From Pedosphaera sp. (GTDB lineage Bacteria > Verrucomicrobiota > Verrucomicrobiae > Limisphaerales > Pedosphaeraceae), in contig JAQGPB010000053.1 of the NCBI GenBank assembly GCA_028293265.1, positions 1-8,768 of the forward strand: a stretch of 8,768 bases of DNA. The letters are read 5' to 3'. Positions 1-6,653 of the stretch are shown here, in pieces. Both the position numbers and the translations under genes were made by a program. Each line of letters opens with the position of its first letter. Within the stretch, counting starts at the first letter, position 1. Below the pieces are notes generated by a model, which was given only the letters and a program-made list of their open reading frames with translations, had not been told where the DNA came from and searched no databases.

Positions 1-145
1 GTCAACGACCCCTTTCGCCTCCCCCCAGTTTTAGCTCCCCGGTGTCTTTATTTGTGAGTCAACTCGTACTGTTCGGCTCCGTAGGGATGTGGCTTGACTC
101 CGCATTCAGGGCTGGGAAAAATGCAACGCCCGTTCCGGCTTTATT
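1..145. other. Leader region upstream of the amidase gene
   Basis: No coding sequence can be supported here. One forward frame is open from the left edge to a TGA at 55-57, but 18 codons are too few to assign to a gene. A 7-bp inverted repeat is present (GAGTCAA at 56-62, TTGACTC at 94-100), with the right arm overlapping a candidate -35 box. An arm this short could occur by chance. The region most likely holds the promoter of the downstream lipoprotein gene. Confidence 0.4.
94..122 (+). promoter_or_regulatory. Weak candidate promoter for the amidase gene
   Basis: TTGACT (94-99), a 17-base spacer and AAAAAT (117-122) resemble a sigma-70 type promoter, matching 5/6 and 4/6 of the consensus. 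Transcription would begin near 129, leaving about 17 bases before the first ATG at 146. The -10 lacks the leading T, so this is a weak call made from spacing and position only. Confidence 0.22.
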
Positions 146-1231
146 ATGAATCAGATTTATCCGTTGGGCTTCAAAATGTGCCGTGTTTTTTGGCCCGGTG
201 CTTTGCTCGCCCTGATGTTTGCCGTCGCGGGTTGCCAGATGGCCCCACGGCCGGGCACGCTCGCTCCCCGGCAGGGCGATGAGATTGTGGTCGCCGGAAA
301 ATTCGTTCATACCGGCACGCCGGTGGTGCTTTGGCTTGATCCGGGCGGTTATGATGCTTATCGCGTCGAGCGCCGTTTCGCTCCGCTTGACGAATCAAGC
401 TGGCGCCGTTCATCCGCCGAAGTCAAAAGCCTCAGCAAGCCGAACCGTTTTGGCCTGCGCGAGAAGGGCCTGACCCCGGAGCAGATTGAGCGCGTACGTG
501 GCGGCGGTTGGAACCTGCCGCTGCTGCAGACGATGGTGGACCAGTTCGTCATCCATTTCGACGAGTCGAGCATCAGCCGCAACTGTTTCAAAACCCTCCA
601 GGACGACCGCGATCTCAGCGTCCATTTCATGCTCGATATTGACGGCACGATTTATCAGACGCTGGATTTGAAGGAGCGCGCCTGGCAGGCGACCACTTCC
701 AATACGCGCTCGGTCGGCATTGAAATCGCGAACACCGGCGCATTCCGCAGCGAGGATGCAAAGCAATTTGCAAAATGGTACCGCCGCGAACCCAACGGCC
801 AGACCACCATCACCATTCCTCCGGAATTGGGCGACGGCGGCGTGCACACGCCCGGCTTCGTCGGCCATCCCGCGCGGCCCGAACCGGTCGAGGGCAACAT
901 CCAGGGCCGCGATCTCGTGCAATACGATTACACGCCGCAGCAATACGCTGCGCTCGTGAAGCTGACCGCGACGCTGTGCCAGATTTTTCCAAAATTGCCG
1001 TGCCGCTATCCCACCGACGACTCGGGCAAGCTCATCACGCACAAGCTTCCAGACGAGCAGTTGAACAATTATGAAGGGGTTCTCGGCCACTACCACATTC
1101 AGACCAACAAGGAAGATCCCGGCCCGGCTTTCAACTGGGATTATGTGATTGGCAACGCGCGCAAGGTTCTCCATCACGGTTTCACGCCCGAAGCGGATGC
1201 GACTTCGATGGGGCATGGGCGGAGCAGGTGA
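146..1231 (+). CDS. N-acetylmuramoyl-L-alanine amidase, predicted lipoprotein (amidase_2 / AmpD-AmiD type)
   Basis: Predicted zinc amidase that cuts the bond between N-acetylmuramic acid and L-alanine of the peptide stem in peptidoglycan. A hydrophobic leader (residues about 12-29) ends in the lipobox AVAGC with Cys30, so the protein should be lipid-anchored on the outside of the inner membrane or moved to the outer membrane. The catalytic domain starts near residue 130. FVIHFD gives His137, GIEI gives Glu193, and GHYH...DPGPAF gives His315 and Asp324. In the AmpD family the matching His, His and Asp bind zinc. At 361 residues it is longer than AmpD, partly from a linker after the lipobox and a loop at about 205-265 containing many Pro, Gly and charged residues. 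ATG 146 gives a 10-residue tail before the leader; ATG 176 (Met11) gives a cleaner signal peptide and may be the true start. Neither has a Shine-Dalgarno sequence. The gene stands alone, convergent with the toxin-antitoxin pair. Function is well supported; the substrate (cell wall versus recycled muropeptides) is not. Confidence 0.88.
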   Translation: MNQIYPLGFKMCRVFWPGALLALMFAVAGCQMAPRPGTLAPRQGDEIVVAGKFVHTGTPVVLWLDPGGYDAYRVERRFAPLDESSWRRSSAEVKSLSKPNRFGLREKGLTPEQIERVRGGGWNLPLLQTMVDQFVIHFDESSISRNCFKTLQDDRDLSVHFMLDIDGTIYQTLDLKERAWQATTSNTRSVGIEIANTGAFRSEDAKQFAKWYRREPNGQTTITIPPELGDGGVHTPGFVGHPARPEPVEGNIQGRDLVQYDYTPQQYAALVKLTATLCQIFPKLPCRYPTDDSGKLITHKLPDEQLNNYEGVLGHYHIQTNKEDPGPAFNWDYVIGNARKVLHHGFTPEADATSMGHGRSR

Positions 1232-1233
1232 AA

Positions 1234-1257
1234 TCTCCAGCAACCAGGTACTGGAGA
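1234..1257. terminator. Small hairpin between convergent genes, possible weak terminator
   Basis: TCTCCAG (1234-1240) and CTGGAGA (1251-1257) form a perfect 7-bp stem around a 10-base loop, starting three bases after the amidase stop codon and lying between it and the end of the convergent antitoxin gene. There is no proper U-tract on the plus side, and only TTT follows on the minus side. It could end both transcripts weakly, but the structure is modest. Confidence 0.3.
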
Positions 1258-1283
1258 CGCAGCGTAGGAAATGCGTAGAACCT

Positions 1284-1571
1284 TTACGCCATTTCGAGCA
1301 AAACCTCGGGGTGTCGGGTGGCAATTCTCAGCAATACTTTTGCCGGGCCGGTAGGTGACCGGCGTCCCTGCTCCCAATTTTGAAGTGTGTCGGCGCTGAT
1401 ACCCAGGATGGCGGCAAATTTTGATTGGGAGAGACCAAGCTTGCTCCGCATTTTGGCAATGTCGGTCCGTGGGTTAACGTGGAAAATGCGAGCAGGTTTT
1501 AGTGTGCCTTTCTCGATCGCTTTCGCCTGTTTAACACTTTCCAGCAATTCATCGAACAATTCTTTTTTCAT
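1284..1571 (-). CDS. higA: HigA/NadS-type antitoxin, XRE-family HTH protein
   Basis: A 95-residue DNA-binding antitoxin predicted to bind and neutralise the toxin encoded just upstream and to repress their shared promoter. The N-terminal ~35 residues are charged and helical and probably contact the toxin. The rest is an XRE helix-turn-helix domain with LSQSKFAAILGISADTLQNW at residues 48-67, followed by EQGRRSPTGPA, a signature of NadS/HigA-2 type antitoxins, and a HPEVLLEM-like tail. The length is normal for the family. The start ATG (1571-1569) overlaps the toxin stop TGA in ATGA, so translation is probably coupled; no Shine-Dalgarno sequence precedes it. Toxin-first order is typical of higBA and the reverse of relBE. 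The family assignment is secure; the symbol is by family resemblance and nothing here proves neutralising activity. Confidence 0.87.
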   Translation of the reverse strand: MKKELFDELLESVKQAKAIEKGTLKPARIFHVNPRTDIAKMRSKLGLSQSKFAAILGISADTLQNWEQGRRSPTGPAKVLLRIATRHPEVLLEMA

Positions 1572-1894
1572 GGCAACAATTGGTTTTTCAATAATTTCAA
1601 CTGATCAGCGGTCAAATCGTCCATTTCATTTTTCGGATACACCAGCAGCAACGAAATCCGGTCTTTGGCCACCCACCAGTAATAAATTATCCGGAGACCG
1701 CCGCGCTTGCCTCGTCCACTGCCCGCCCAACGGAGCTTTCGCATGCCACCCGATCCCCTGATAACGCTGCCAGCATCTGGTCGCGTGGCAAGAAACCCTT
1801 GCATTGCGGCATATTCATCGTCATTCAGCAATTGTTGAACTCGGCGGCAAAAATTTGGCGTCTCGACAAAGACCACCAAACCATAATACGCCAT
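1568..1894 (-). CDS. higB: HigB-2/RelE-family toxin (predicted mRNA interferase)
   Basis: Up to 108 residues with the full pattern of the RelE/HigB-2 toxin family: LNDDEY (23-28), RPDAGSVIRGSGGMRKLRW (38-56), GKRGGLRIIYYW (62-73), LLLVYPKNEMDDL (82-94). Family members cut mRNA on the ribosome, using Arg and Lys residues in the GGxRKxRW and GKRGGxR segments, all of which are present. The open frame begins at ATG 1894, but the alignable family start is at about LVVFVET (residue 6 onward). A near-consensus promoter has its -10 box at 1888-1883, inside these first codons, so the real start is probably TTG 1879 or GTG 1876 (about 102-103 residues). It is followed by the antitoxin with a 4-base ATGA overlap. 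No truncation or missing key residue is seen, so the toxin looks intact. Confidence is high in the family, moderate in the start. Confidence 0.88.
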   Translation of the reverse strand: MAYYGLVVFVETPNFCRRVQQLLNDDEYAAMQGFLATRPDAGSVIRGSGGMRKLRWAGSGRGKRGGLRIIYYWWVAKDRISLLLVYPKNEMDDLTADQLKLLKNQLLP

Positions 1895-1910
1895 TGACGT
1901 ATGCTGTCAA
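1883..1910 (-). promoter_or_regulatory. Probable promoter of the toxin-antitoxin operon
   Basis: On the minus strand TTGACA (1910-1905, 6/6), a 16-base spacer and TATTAT (1888-1883, 5/6) form a near-consensus sigma-70 type promoter. Transcription would begin around 1876. The -10 box overlaps codons 3-4 of the longest toxin frame, which argues for a later toxin start. Confidence 0.6.
1894..1910. promoter_or_regulatory. Candidate operator 1 (inverted repeat over the -35 box)
   Basis: TTGAC (1894-1898) and GTCAA (1906-1910) form a perfect 5-bp inverted repeat with 7 bases between the arms. It covers the -35 box of the toxin-antitoxin promoter. HTH antitoxins usually bind palindromes that overlap their own promoter, so autorepression is plausible. 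This is inference from position; the arms are short. Confidence 0.4.
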
Positions 1911-1914
1911 CGGA

Positions 1915-1931
1915 TATTGGAAGTGCCAATA
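1915..1931. promoter_or_regulatory. Candidate operator 2 (inverted repeat upstream of -35)
   Basis: TATTGG (1915-1920) and CCAATA (1926-1931) form a perfect 6-bp inverted repeat with a 5-base centre. Its centre (1923) is 21 bp, two helical turns, from that of the repeat at 1894-1910, so both would lie on the same face of the helix. The arm sequences differ, so they may not bind the same protein. Alternatively this is a small hairpin after the DUF1501 gene, but no T-tract follows it. Confidence 0.35.
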
Positions 1932-1988
1932 AGAAAGCTGCCTCTTTATTTCGTCCAGCACGTTGTTATGAGGAACTTGCGTCGGACG

Positions 1989-3443
1989 TCATGCCACAAT
2001 GCCCTTGGCAATGTTGCCCGACACATCGGTCAAGCGGAAATCGCGGCCTTGGAAGCGGTAGGTCAGTTTCTTGTGATCAATGCCGCACAGATAGAGCATC
2101 GTGGCGTGCAGATCATGGACATGCATGTTTTGCGCGTCCTCGACCGCCCGGTAGCCGAGTTCGTCCGTGCTGCCCCAGGTGAGACCACCCTTCACGCCAC
2201 CGCCGGCCATCCAGACCGAGAAAGCAAGGATGTGATGATCGCGGCCCGAGCCCTGGCCCATCGGGGTGCGGCCGAATTCGCCGCCCCAGATTACCAGCGT
2301 GTCGTTGAGCATGCCGCGTTGCTTCAAATCCATGACCAGGGCGGCGGAGGCCTGGTCCACGTCTTTTGCCGCCATGGGCATGTCTTTCTCGATATTGCCG
2401 TGATGGTCCCAGGCGCGGTGATAAAGCTGGACGAAGCGGGTGCCGCGTTCCACGAGGCGGCGGGCCATCAAACAATTGGAGGCGAAACTGCCGTCGCCGG
2501 GGTGTTTGACACCATACAGGTCGAGGGTGGATTGCGGCTCCTGGGTGAAGTCGGCGAGTTCGGGCACCGAGGTTTGCATGCGGAAGGCCATTTCGTACTG
2601 GCTGATGCGGGTCTGAATTTCAGGGTCAATGCGTTCCTCGGCGAGCATGCCATTAAGCCGTTGGATTTCCTCGACCACCTGCCGTTGCGTGCTCTGGCAG
2701 ACGCCTTCGGGATTGCCTACATAATGGACGAGGTCGCCCTTGGATTGAAACTGGACGCCGGCAAACCGGGTCGGCAGAAAACCGCTGGACCATTGGCGCG
2801 CGGACACGGGTTGCAGACCCGATTTGCCGGCAGAATTGAGCACCACAAAGCCGGGAAGATTTTCGGTCTCCGCGCCCAATCCGTAAAGCAGCCACGAGCC
2901 CATGCTGGGGCGGCCTTTGATCTGCGAACCGCTGTTCATGAATGCGTGCGCCGGATCGTGGTTGATCTGCTCGGTGTGCAGCGAGCGGACGATGCAGAGG
3001 TCATCGGCGATGCCGCCGATGTGGGGAAAAAGCTCCGAGATTTCCTGGCCGGACTTGCCCCATTTCCTGAACTCGCAAAACGGACCGAAGGCTTTGAGTT
3101 CCGCGTTTTGAAGCTGAGCGAGCTGCTGGCCCTTGGTGAAGGAATCGGGAAACGGCTGGCCGTGAAGCTCCTTTAATTTGGGTTTGTAATCGAGGCTTTC
3201 CAAATGCGACGGGCCGCCGGCCATGTAAAGATGGATGATGCGTTTGGCGCGGATGGGAAAGTGCGGCGGATTGACGATGCCGCGCCAGCGGTCGGGCGCG
3301 GCGGCGGTTTCGGCGGCATGCAGCAATTTCGGATCGAGCAGGCTGGCCAATGCCAGTCCGCCCAGACCGAACGCCGCGCGGCCCAGAAAGGTGCGGCGGT
3401 TGACACTCGACTTGAACGCGGCGGAATCAATCGGAACATTCAT
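1989..3443 (-). CDS. DUF1501 family protein with twin-arginine signal
   Basis: A 484-residue exported protein of the DUF1501 family, which has a fold related to alkaline phosphatase/sulfatase; no enzymatic activity is established for this group. The N-terminus has NRRTFL (15-20) and a hydrophobic stretch to about residue 36, a Tat signal, with cleavage likely near residue 44-50 (HAAETAAA). Family landmarks are HLYMAGGPSHLESLDYKP (71-88), GGEFGRTP (about 387-394), GRDHH (400-404), AGGGVKGG (413-420), VHDLHAT (442-448) and the end block YRFQGRDFRLTDV. Full-length, with no frameshift. It is the second gene of an operon, 12 bases after the PSCyt/DUF1549/DUF1553 gene, the usual partner in Planctomycetes and Verrucomicrobia. 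No Shine-Dalgarno sequence precedes the ATG, so translation may depend on re-initiation from the upstream gene. Family call secure; role unknown, often proposed to involve degradation of complex substrates. Confidence 0.93.
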   Translation of the reverse strand: MNVPIDSAAFKSSVNRRTFLGRAAFGLGGLALASLLDPKLLHAAETAAAPDRWRGIVNPPHFPIRAKRIIHLYMAGGPSHLESLDYKPKLKELHGQPFPDSFTKGQQLAQLQNAELKAFGPFCEFRKWGKSGQEISELFPHIGGIADDLCIVRSLHTEQINHDPAHAFMNSGSQIKGRPSMGSWLLYGLGAETENLPGFVVLNSAGKSGLQPVSARQWSSGFLPTRFAGVQFQSKGDLVHYVGNPEGVCQSTQRQVVEEIQRLNGMLAEERIDPEIQTRISQYEMAFRMQTSVPELADFTQEPQSTLDLYGVKHPGDGSFASNCLMARRLVERGTRFVQLYHRAWDHHGNIEKDMPMAAKDVDQASAALVMDLKQRGMLNDTLVIWGGEFGRTPMGQGSGRDHHILAFSVWMAGGGVKGGLTWGSTDELGYRAVEDAQNMHVHDLHATMLYLCGIDHKKLTYRFQGRDFRLTDVSGNIAKGIVA

Positions 3444-3455
3444 GGCAATTCAAAT

Positions 3456-6400
3456 TCAGTAACGGGTGATGGTTTCGTGCAGACCGAGCAGGACGCGACA
3501 GACCTGGGTCCAGGCGGCTAGTTCCGGTTCGCCCGCGCTGTCCGGCTCGGGCGCGAGGCCGATGTGCAGCAGTTTTTTTGCGTCGTCGGGATGCGCGCCG
3601 TAATATTCGCGCTGTAATTTCAAAAAGCCTTCGAGCGAAGTTTCTTCGCGCGGCTTGACCGGGCGGGCCAACACTTTTTGATAGAGGAAATCGAGTCGTT
3701 GAGCATCCTTGGCCGGCGAGGTGGAAATTATTTTTGCGGCCAGGATGCGCGCCGCTTCCACGAAACTCGAGTCATTCAACAGCGTGAGGGCTTGTTGCGG
3801 GGAGTTGGAGACGTTGCGGATGGCGGTGCATTCCTCGCGCGAGGGCGCGTCGAAATTCGCGAGCATCGGATGCAAAAAGGTGCGCTGCCAGTGGGTATAA
3901 AGGCCGCGCCGATATTCGCGGTCGTCGGTGTCGGCTACGTAATCGCGATTGGGAAATTGTATAGCCGCGTAGTAGCCGGCGGGCTGGTAAGGAAAAGCGC
4001 TGGGACCGCCGATGTCCTCGTTCAACAGGCCCGCAATGAACAACGCGTTGTCGCGGACGAATTCCGCTTCGAGACGGCGCGGCGATTGAGACGCGAGCAG
4101 GCGGTTGGCGGGGTCCAGTTCATGAATCTCCGGACGCGGATTGGAGGATTGGCGGTAGGCGGCCGACATGACCATGAGTTTGACCATGTGCTTCATGTCC
4201 CAACCGCTGTCCATGAATTCGACGGCGAGCCAGTCGAGCAATTGCGGATGGGTCGGCCATTCGCCTTGCGCGCCCAAGTCATCTACAACCAACGAAATGC
4301 CGTTGCCGAAAAATTGCTTCCAAGTCCGGTTCATCGTCGCGCGCGCGGTGAGTGGATTTTCCCGCGACACCAGCCAATGGGCGAGGTCAAGGCGCGTCAA
4401 TCGTCGTCCATCCGGGTTGGGGACTTGTGGCAGGAAATGCGGGACGGCGGGCTGGACAATCTCGCCCGTGTCGTCCAGAAAATTGCCCCGTCCGAGAACG
4501 CGGGTTTCCGCCGGCGGCCAGGCAACGGTCACAACGGTCGGCGATTTTCCGTCACGGTATTCCAGCGCGGCGTGGTAGAGCTTTTTATATTCGTCGAACG
4601 ACGCCGGGTCTGCTGTCGTGCTCGTGAAATAAGTTTCGCACAGCAATCCGGCCCGTTCACGGCGATCTTGGGACAACGCTGCCGACAACGCCGCTCCATT
4701 GCCGCATTTCAGCGGATCGCGGGCCGCGAAGGGCGAAACCGAGAGGCGCACGCAGCCAACGGAACCTTTTCCGAGCCGGACGACAAGCTCATCCCCGTCC
4801 TGCGCGTGGATTGGTTTTTCCAGCAGCCAAACCGCCGTCTGCGATGATTTTTCAAATTTGCCCGAAGTCTTCCAACCGTCCTTCACGCCGATAGTCGCGT
4901 AACCATTCACATAGCGTTCGTCTTTGATGTCGGCATCCGCATTATAAAATGAAATTGCGGTTTCCTTGGCGTTGTCCGGCGACTTCAATCCCGCCGACAA
5001 GTTCACCATGGCGCTGCCGTTCTTGATCTTGCCCATGAGGATGGTGCCGTCATGTTCCGGCCGGGGAAGCAACTCCAATCGGATCGCCGCCACCCAACCG
5101 GCCGCGAGCGGCAACCGAATCTCGTTTTCCTCTCCCGCCTTGGTGGTGAAAAGAATCGAGTTGTCGTCATTCACCGTGACGGCTGCGTTTGTTGATTCCG
5201 TCGCCGATTTTTTCAGCGCGCCGATTTCTGGTACGGGCGTGAACCAACCGTCCGCATGTTGTTGCAGAAATTGCGCGCTTGAATCGCACCATGCTTCAAA
5301 AGCCTTTGCCTGCGTCGAGTCGGTGTCGAGCTTCGCCGCGAAATTTTTTTCCAGCTCGGCGATGCGCTGATTGAGGCGGTCGAGACGCTGATGCAGATAA
5401 GGGCTGTCCACCGTGATCTCCGGCGGGAACGGGTGATCGTTGCTGAAACCTCTGAGATCGGGGTTGGGAGTGTAGCCGTAATCCATGTAAACGCCCCATT
5501 GCTTGACGTCGGCAAAGAACGCCTTCATCGAGTAAAAATCCTTCGTGGAAAACGGATCGAACTTGTGATCGTGGCATTCGCAACAACCCATCGTCGAGCC
5601 GAGCCAGGTTGTGGAAACCGTCCGCACGCGGTCGGCGCCGTATTTGGCGAGATATTCTTTCGGTTGTGCGCCGCCTTCGCGGGTGACCATGTTGAGGCGG
5701 TTGAATCCGCTCGCAATCAGTTGTTCCGTGGTGGGATGCGGCAGCAAATCGCCGGCTAGCTGTTCCACCGTGAACTGGTCGAACGGTTTGTTTTGGTTGA
5801 AGGCATTGATGACGTAATCGCGAAAGGGAAAGACGTTCACATTCTGATCACCGTGATAACCGACGGTATCGGCGAACCGGGCGAGGTCCAGCCAGGGCAC
5901 GGCCATGCGCTCGCCGTAATGCGGCGAGGCCAGCAGGCGGTCCACCTGGCGTTCGTAGGCTTTTGAACTGGTGTCCTTGACGAAGCTTGAAACCTCCTCC
6001 GGCGTGGGCGGCAACCCGATGAGATCAAGGCTCAGGCGGCGGAGCAAGGTGCGCTTGTCCGCTTCCGGCGCGGGGGCGAGCTTGTGATTTTCCAGTTCGC
6101 CCAGGATAAAGGCGTCAATTGGATTTTTGACCCAGGAAGTTTTTTTTGTGCGCGGGATTTCCGGGCGGATGGGTTGGATGTAAGCCCAATGCGGCTGGTA
6201 CTCGGCCCCGGCGGCAATCCAGCATTTCAAAGTTTCCTTTTGCGCGGCGGTCAGACGTTTGCGCGAATCTGGCGGCGGCATTTGGTCATCCAAATTAGTG
6301 GTATAAATGCGACGAACAAGTTCGGACTCGTCTGGTTTGCCCGGCAGGATGGCCTTTTTTTCGAGCGCGACTTCCCGCACGTCGAGACGCAATTTGGCTT

Positions 6401-6653
6401 TGCGGTTGTTCTTGTCCGGTCCGTGGCAGACGAAGCAGCTTTCGGAAAGAATCGGGCGGATATCGGCGTTGAACTCCAATTTGGCGGTTGCCGGCGCCGC
6501 TGGCGCCCGAGGCACTGAGAAGGCGACTGCGGCCCAGAGCAATCCACAGAAAATAATTCGCCTGCCGCGCCTGACGAATTCAAAGGCAAAGCTGATGAGT
6601 GTCACGCAAAAATCTCCTGCCATGCTCGTGTGATGTTGGATGCAATAAACCAT
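3456..6653 (-). CDS. PSCyt1-DUF1549-DUF1553 (PSD1) cytochrome c-type exported protein
   Basis: A large exported protein of up to 1065 residues. Order: Sec-like leader (about 28-54, hydrophobic core IIFCGLLWAAVAF, cleavage probable near APAAPA); planctomycete cytochrome C domain PSCyt1 with C73-x-x-C76-H77 and a possible distal haem ligand in MPPP (Met125); DUF1549/PSCyt2 (about 175-385), which carries another CxxCH at C357-C360-H361 within CCECHDHKFDP; a short heptad-like helix (about 418-441); a beta-rich middle part (about 480-640); and DUF1553/PSD1 (about 748-1062), including DLAHWLVSRENPLTARATMNR and SPQQALTLLND. Haem attachment implies maturation outside the cytoplasm. It is the first gene of the operon with DUF1501. 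The start is uncertain: Met11 (ATG 6623) gives a more ordinary signal peptide, and no Shine-Dalgarno sequence marks either ATG. Domain identity is very secure; biochemical function is not known, with electron transfer coupled to polymer breakdown being a common guess. Confidence 0.93.
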   Translation of the reverse strand: MVYCIQHHTSMAGDFCVTLISFAFEFVRRGRRIIFCGLLWAAVAFSVPRAPAAPATAKLEFNADIRPILSESCFVCHGPDKNNRKAKLRLDVREVALEKKAILPGKPDESELVRRIYTTNLDDQMPPPDSRKRLTAAQKETLKCWIAAGAEYQPHWAYIQPIRPEIPRTKKTSWVKNPIDAFILGELENHKLAPAPEADKRTLLRRLSLDLIGLPPTPEEVSSFVKDTSSKAYERQVDRLLASPHYGERMAVPWLDLARFADTVGYHGDQNVNVFPFRDYVINAFNQNKPFDQFTVEQLAGDLLPHPTTEQLIASGFNRLNMVTREGGAQPKEYLAKYGADRVRTVSTTWLGSTMGCCECHDHKFDPFSTKDFYSMKAFFADVKQWGVYMDYGYTPNPDLRGFSNDHPFPPEITVDSPYLHQRLDRLNQRIAELEKNFAAKLDTDSTQAKAFEAWCDSSAQFLQQHADGWFTPVPEIGALKKSATESTNAAVTVNDDNSILFTTKAGEENEIRLPLAAGWVAAIRLELLPRPEHDGTILMGKIKNGSAMVNLSAGLKSPDNAKETAISFYNADADIKDERYVNGYATIGVKDGWKTSGKFEKSSQTAVWLLEKPIHAQDGDELVVRLGKGSVGCVRLSVSPFAARDPLKCGNGAALSAALSQDRRERAGLLCETYFTSTTADPASFDEYKKLYHAALEYRDGKSPTVVTVAWPPAETRVLGRGNFLDDTGEIVQPAVPHFLPQVPNPDGRRLTRLDLAHWLVSRENPLTARATMNRTWKQFFGNGISLVVDDLGAQGEWPTHPQLLDWLAVEFMDSGWDMKHMVKLMVMSAAYRQSSNPRPEIHELDPANRLLASQSPRRLEAEFVRDNALFIAGLLNEDIGGPSAFPYQPAGYYAAIQFPNRDYVADTDDREYRRGLYTHWQRTFLHPMLANFDAPSREECTAIRNVSNSPQQALTLLNDSSFVEAARILAAKIISTSPAKDAQRLDFLYQKVLARPVKPREETSLEGFLKLQREYYGAHPDDAKKLLHIGLAPEPDSAGEPELAAWTQVCRVLLGLHETITRY

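Noticed and set aside
871..897. Amidase residues ARPEPVEG resemble peptides encoded by widespread REP-like intragenic repeats
   Set aside because: Only one copy occurs in the window, its bases differ from the usual repeat, and no palindromic partner is adjacent. It more likely is part of the enzyme's loop and the match is coincidental.
410..1324. 304-codon open frame on the minus strand
   Set aside because: Antisense to the amidase, which has all catalytic residues in order, and it also runs into the antitoxin region. No domain is recognisable.
1915..1931. Rho-independent terminator after the DUF1501 gene
   Set aside because: The 6-bp stem is short and AT-containing, and no T-tract follows it on the minus strand; a regulatory palindrome is at least as likely.
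1917..3176. 419-codon open frame on the plus strand
   Set aside because: It lies wholly antisense to the DUF1501 gene, whose family motifs are clear along its length. The translation is rich in Ala, Gly, His and Arg without a recognisable domain, as expected for a shadow frame in GC-rich DNA.
3678..4847. 389-codon open frame on the plus strand
   Set aside because: Antisense to the DUF1553 part and middle of the PSCyt gene, with low-complexity Arg/Gly/Val-rich composition and no motif.
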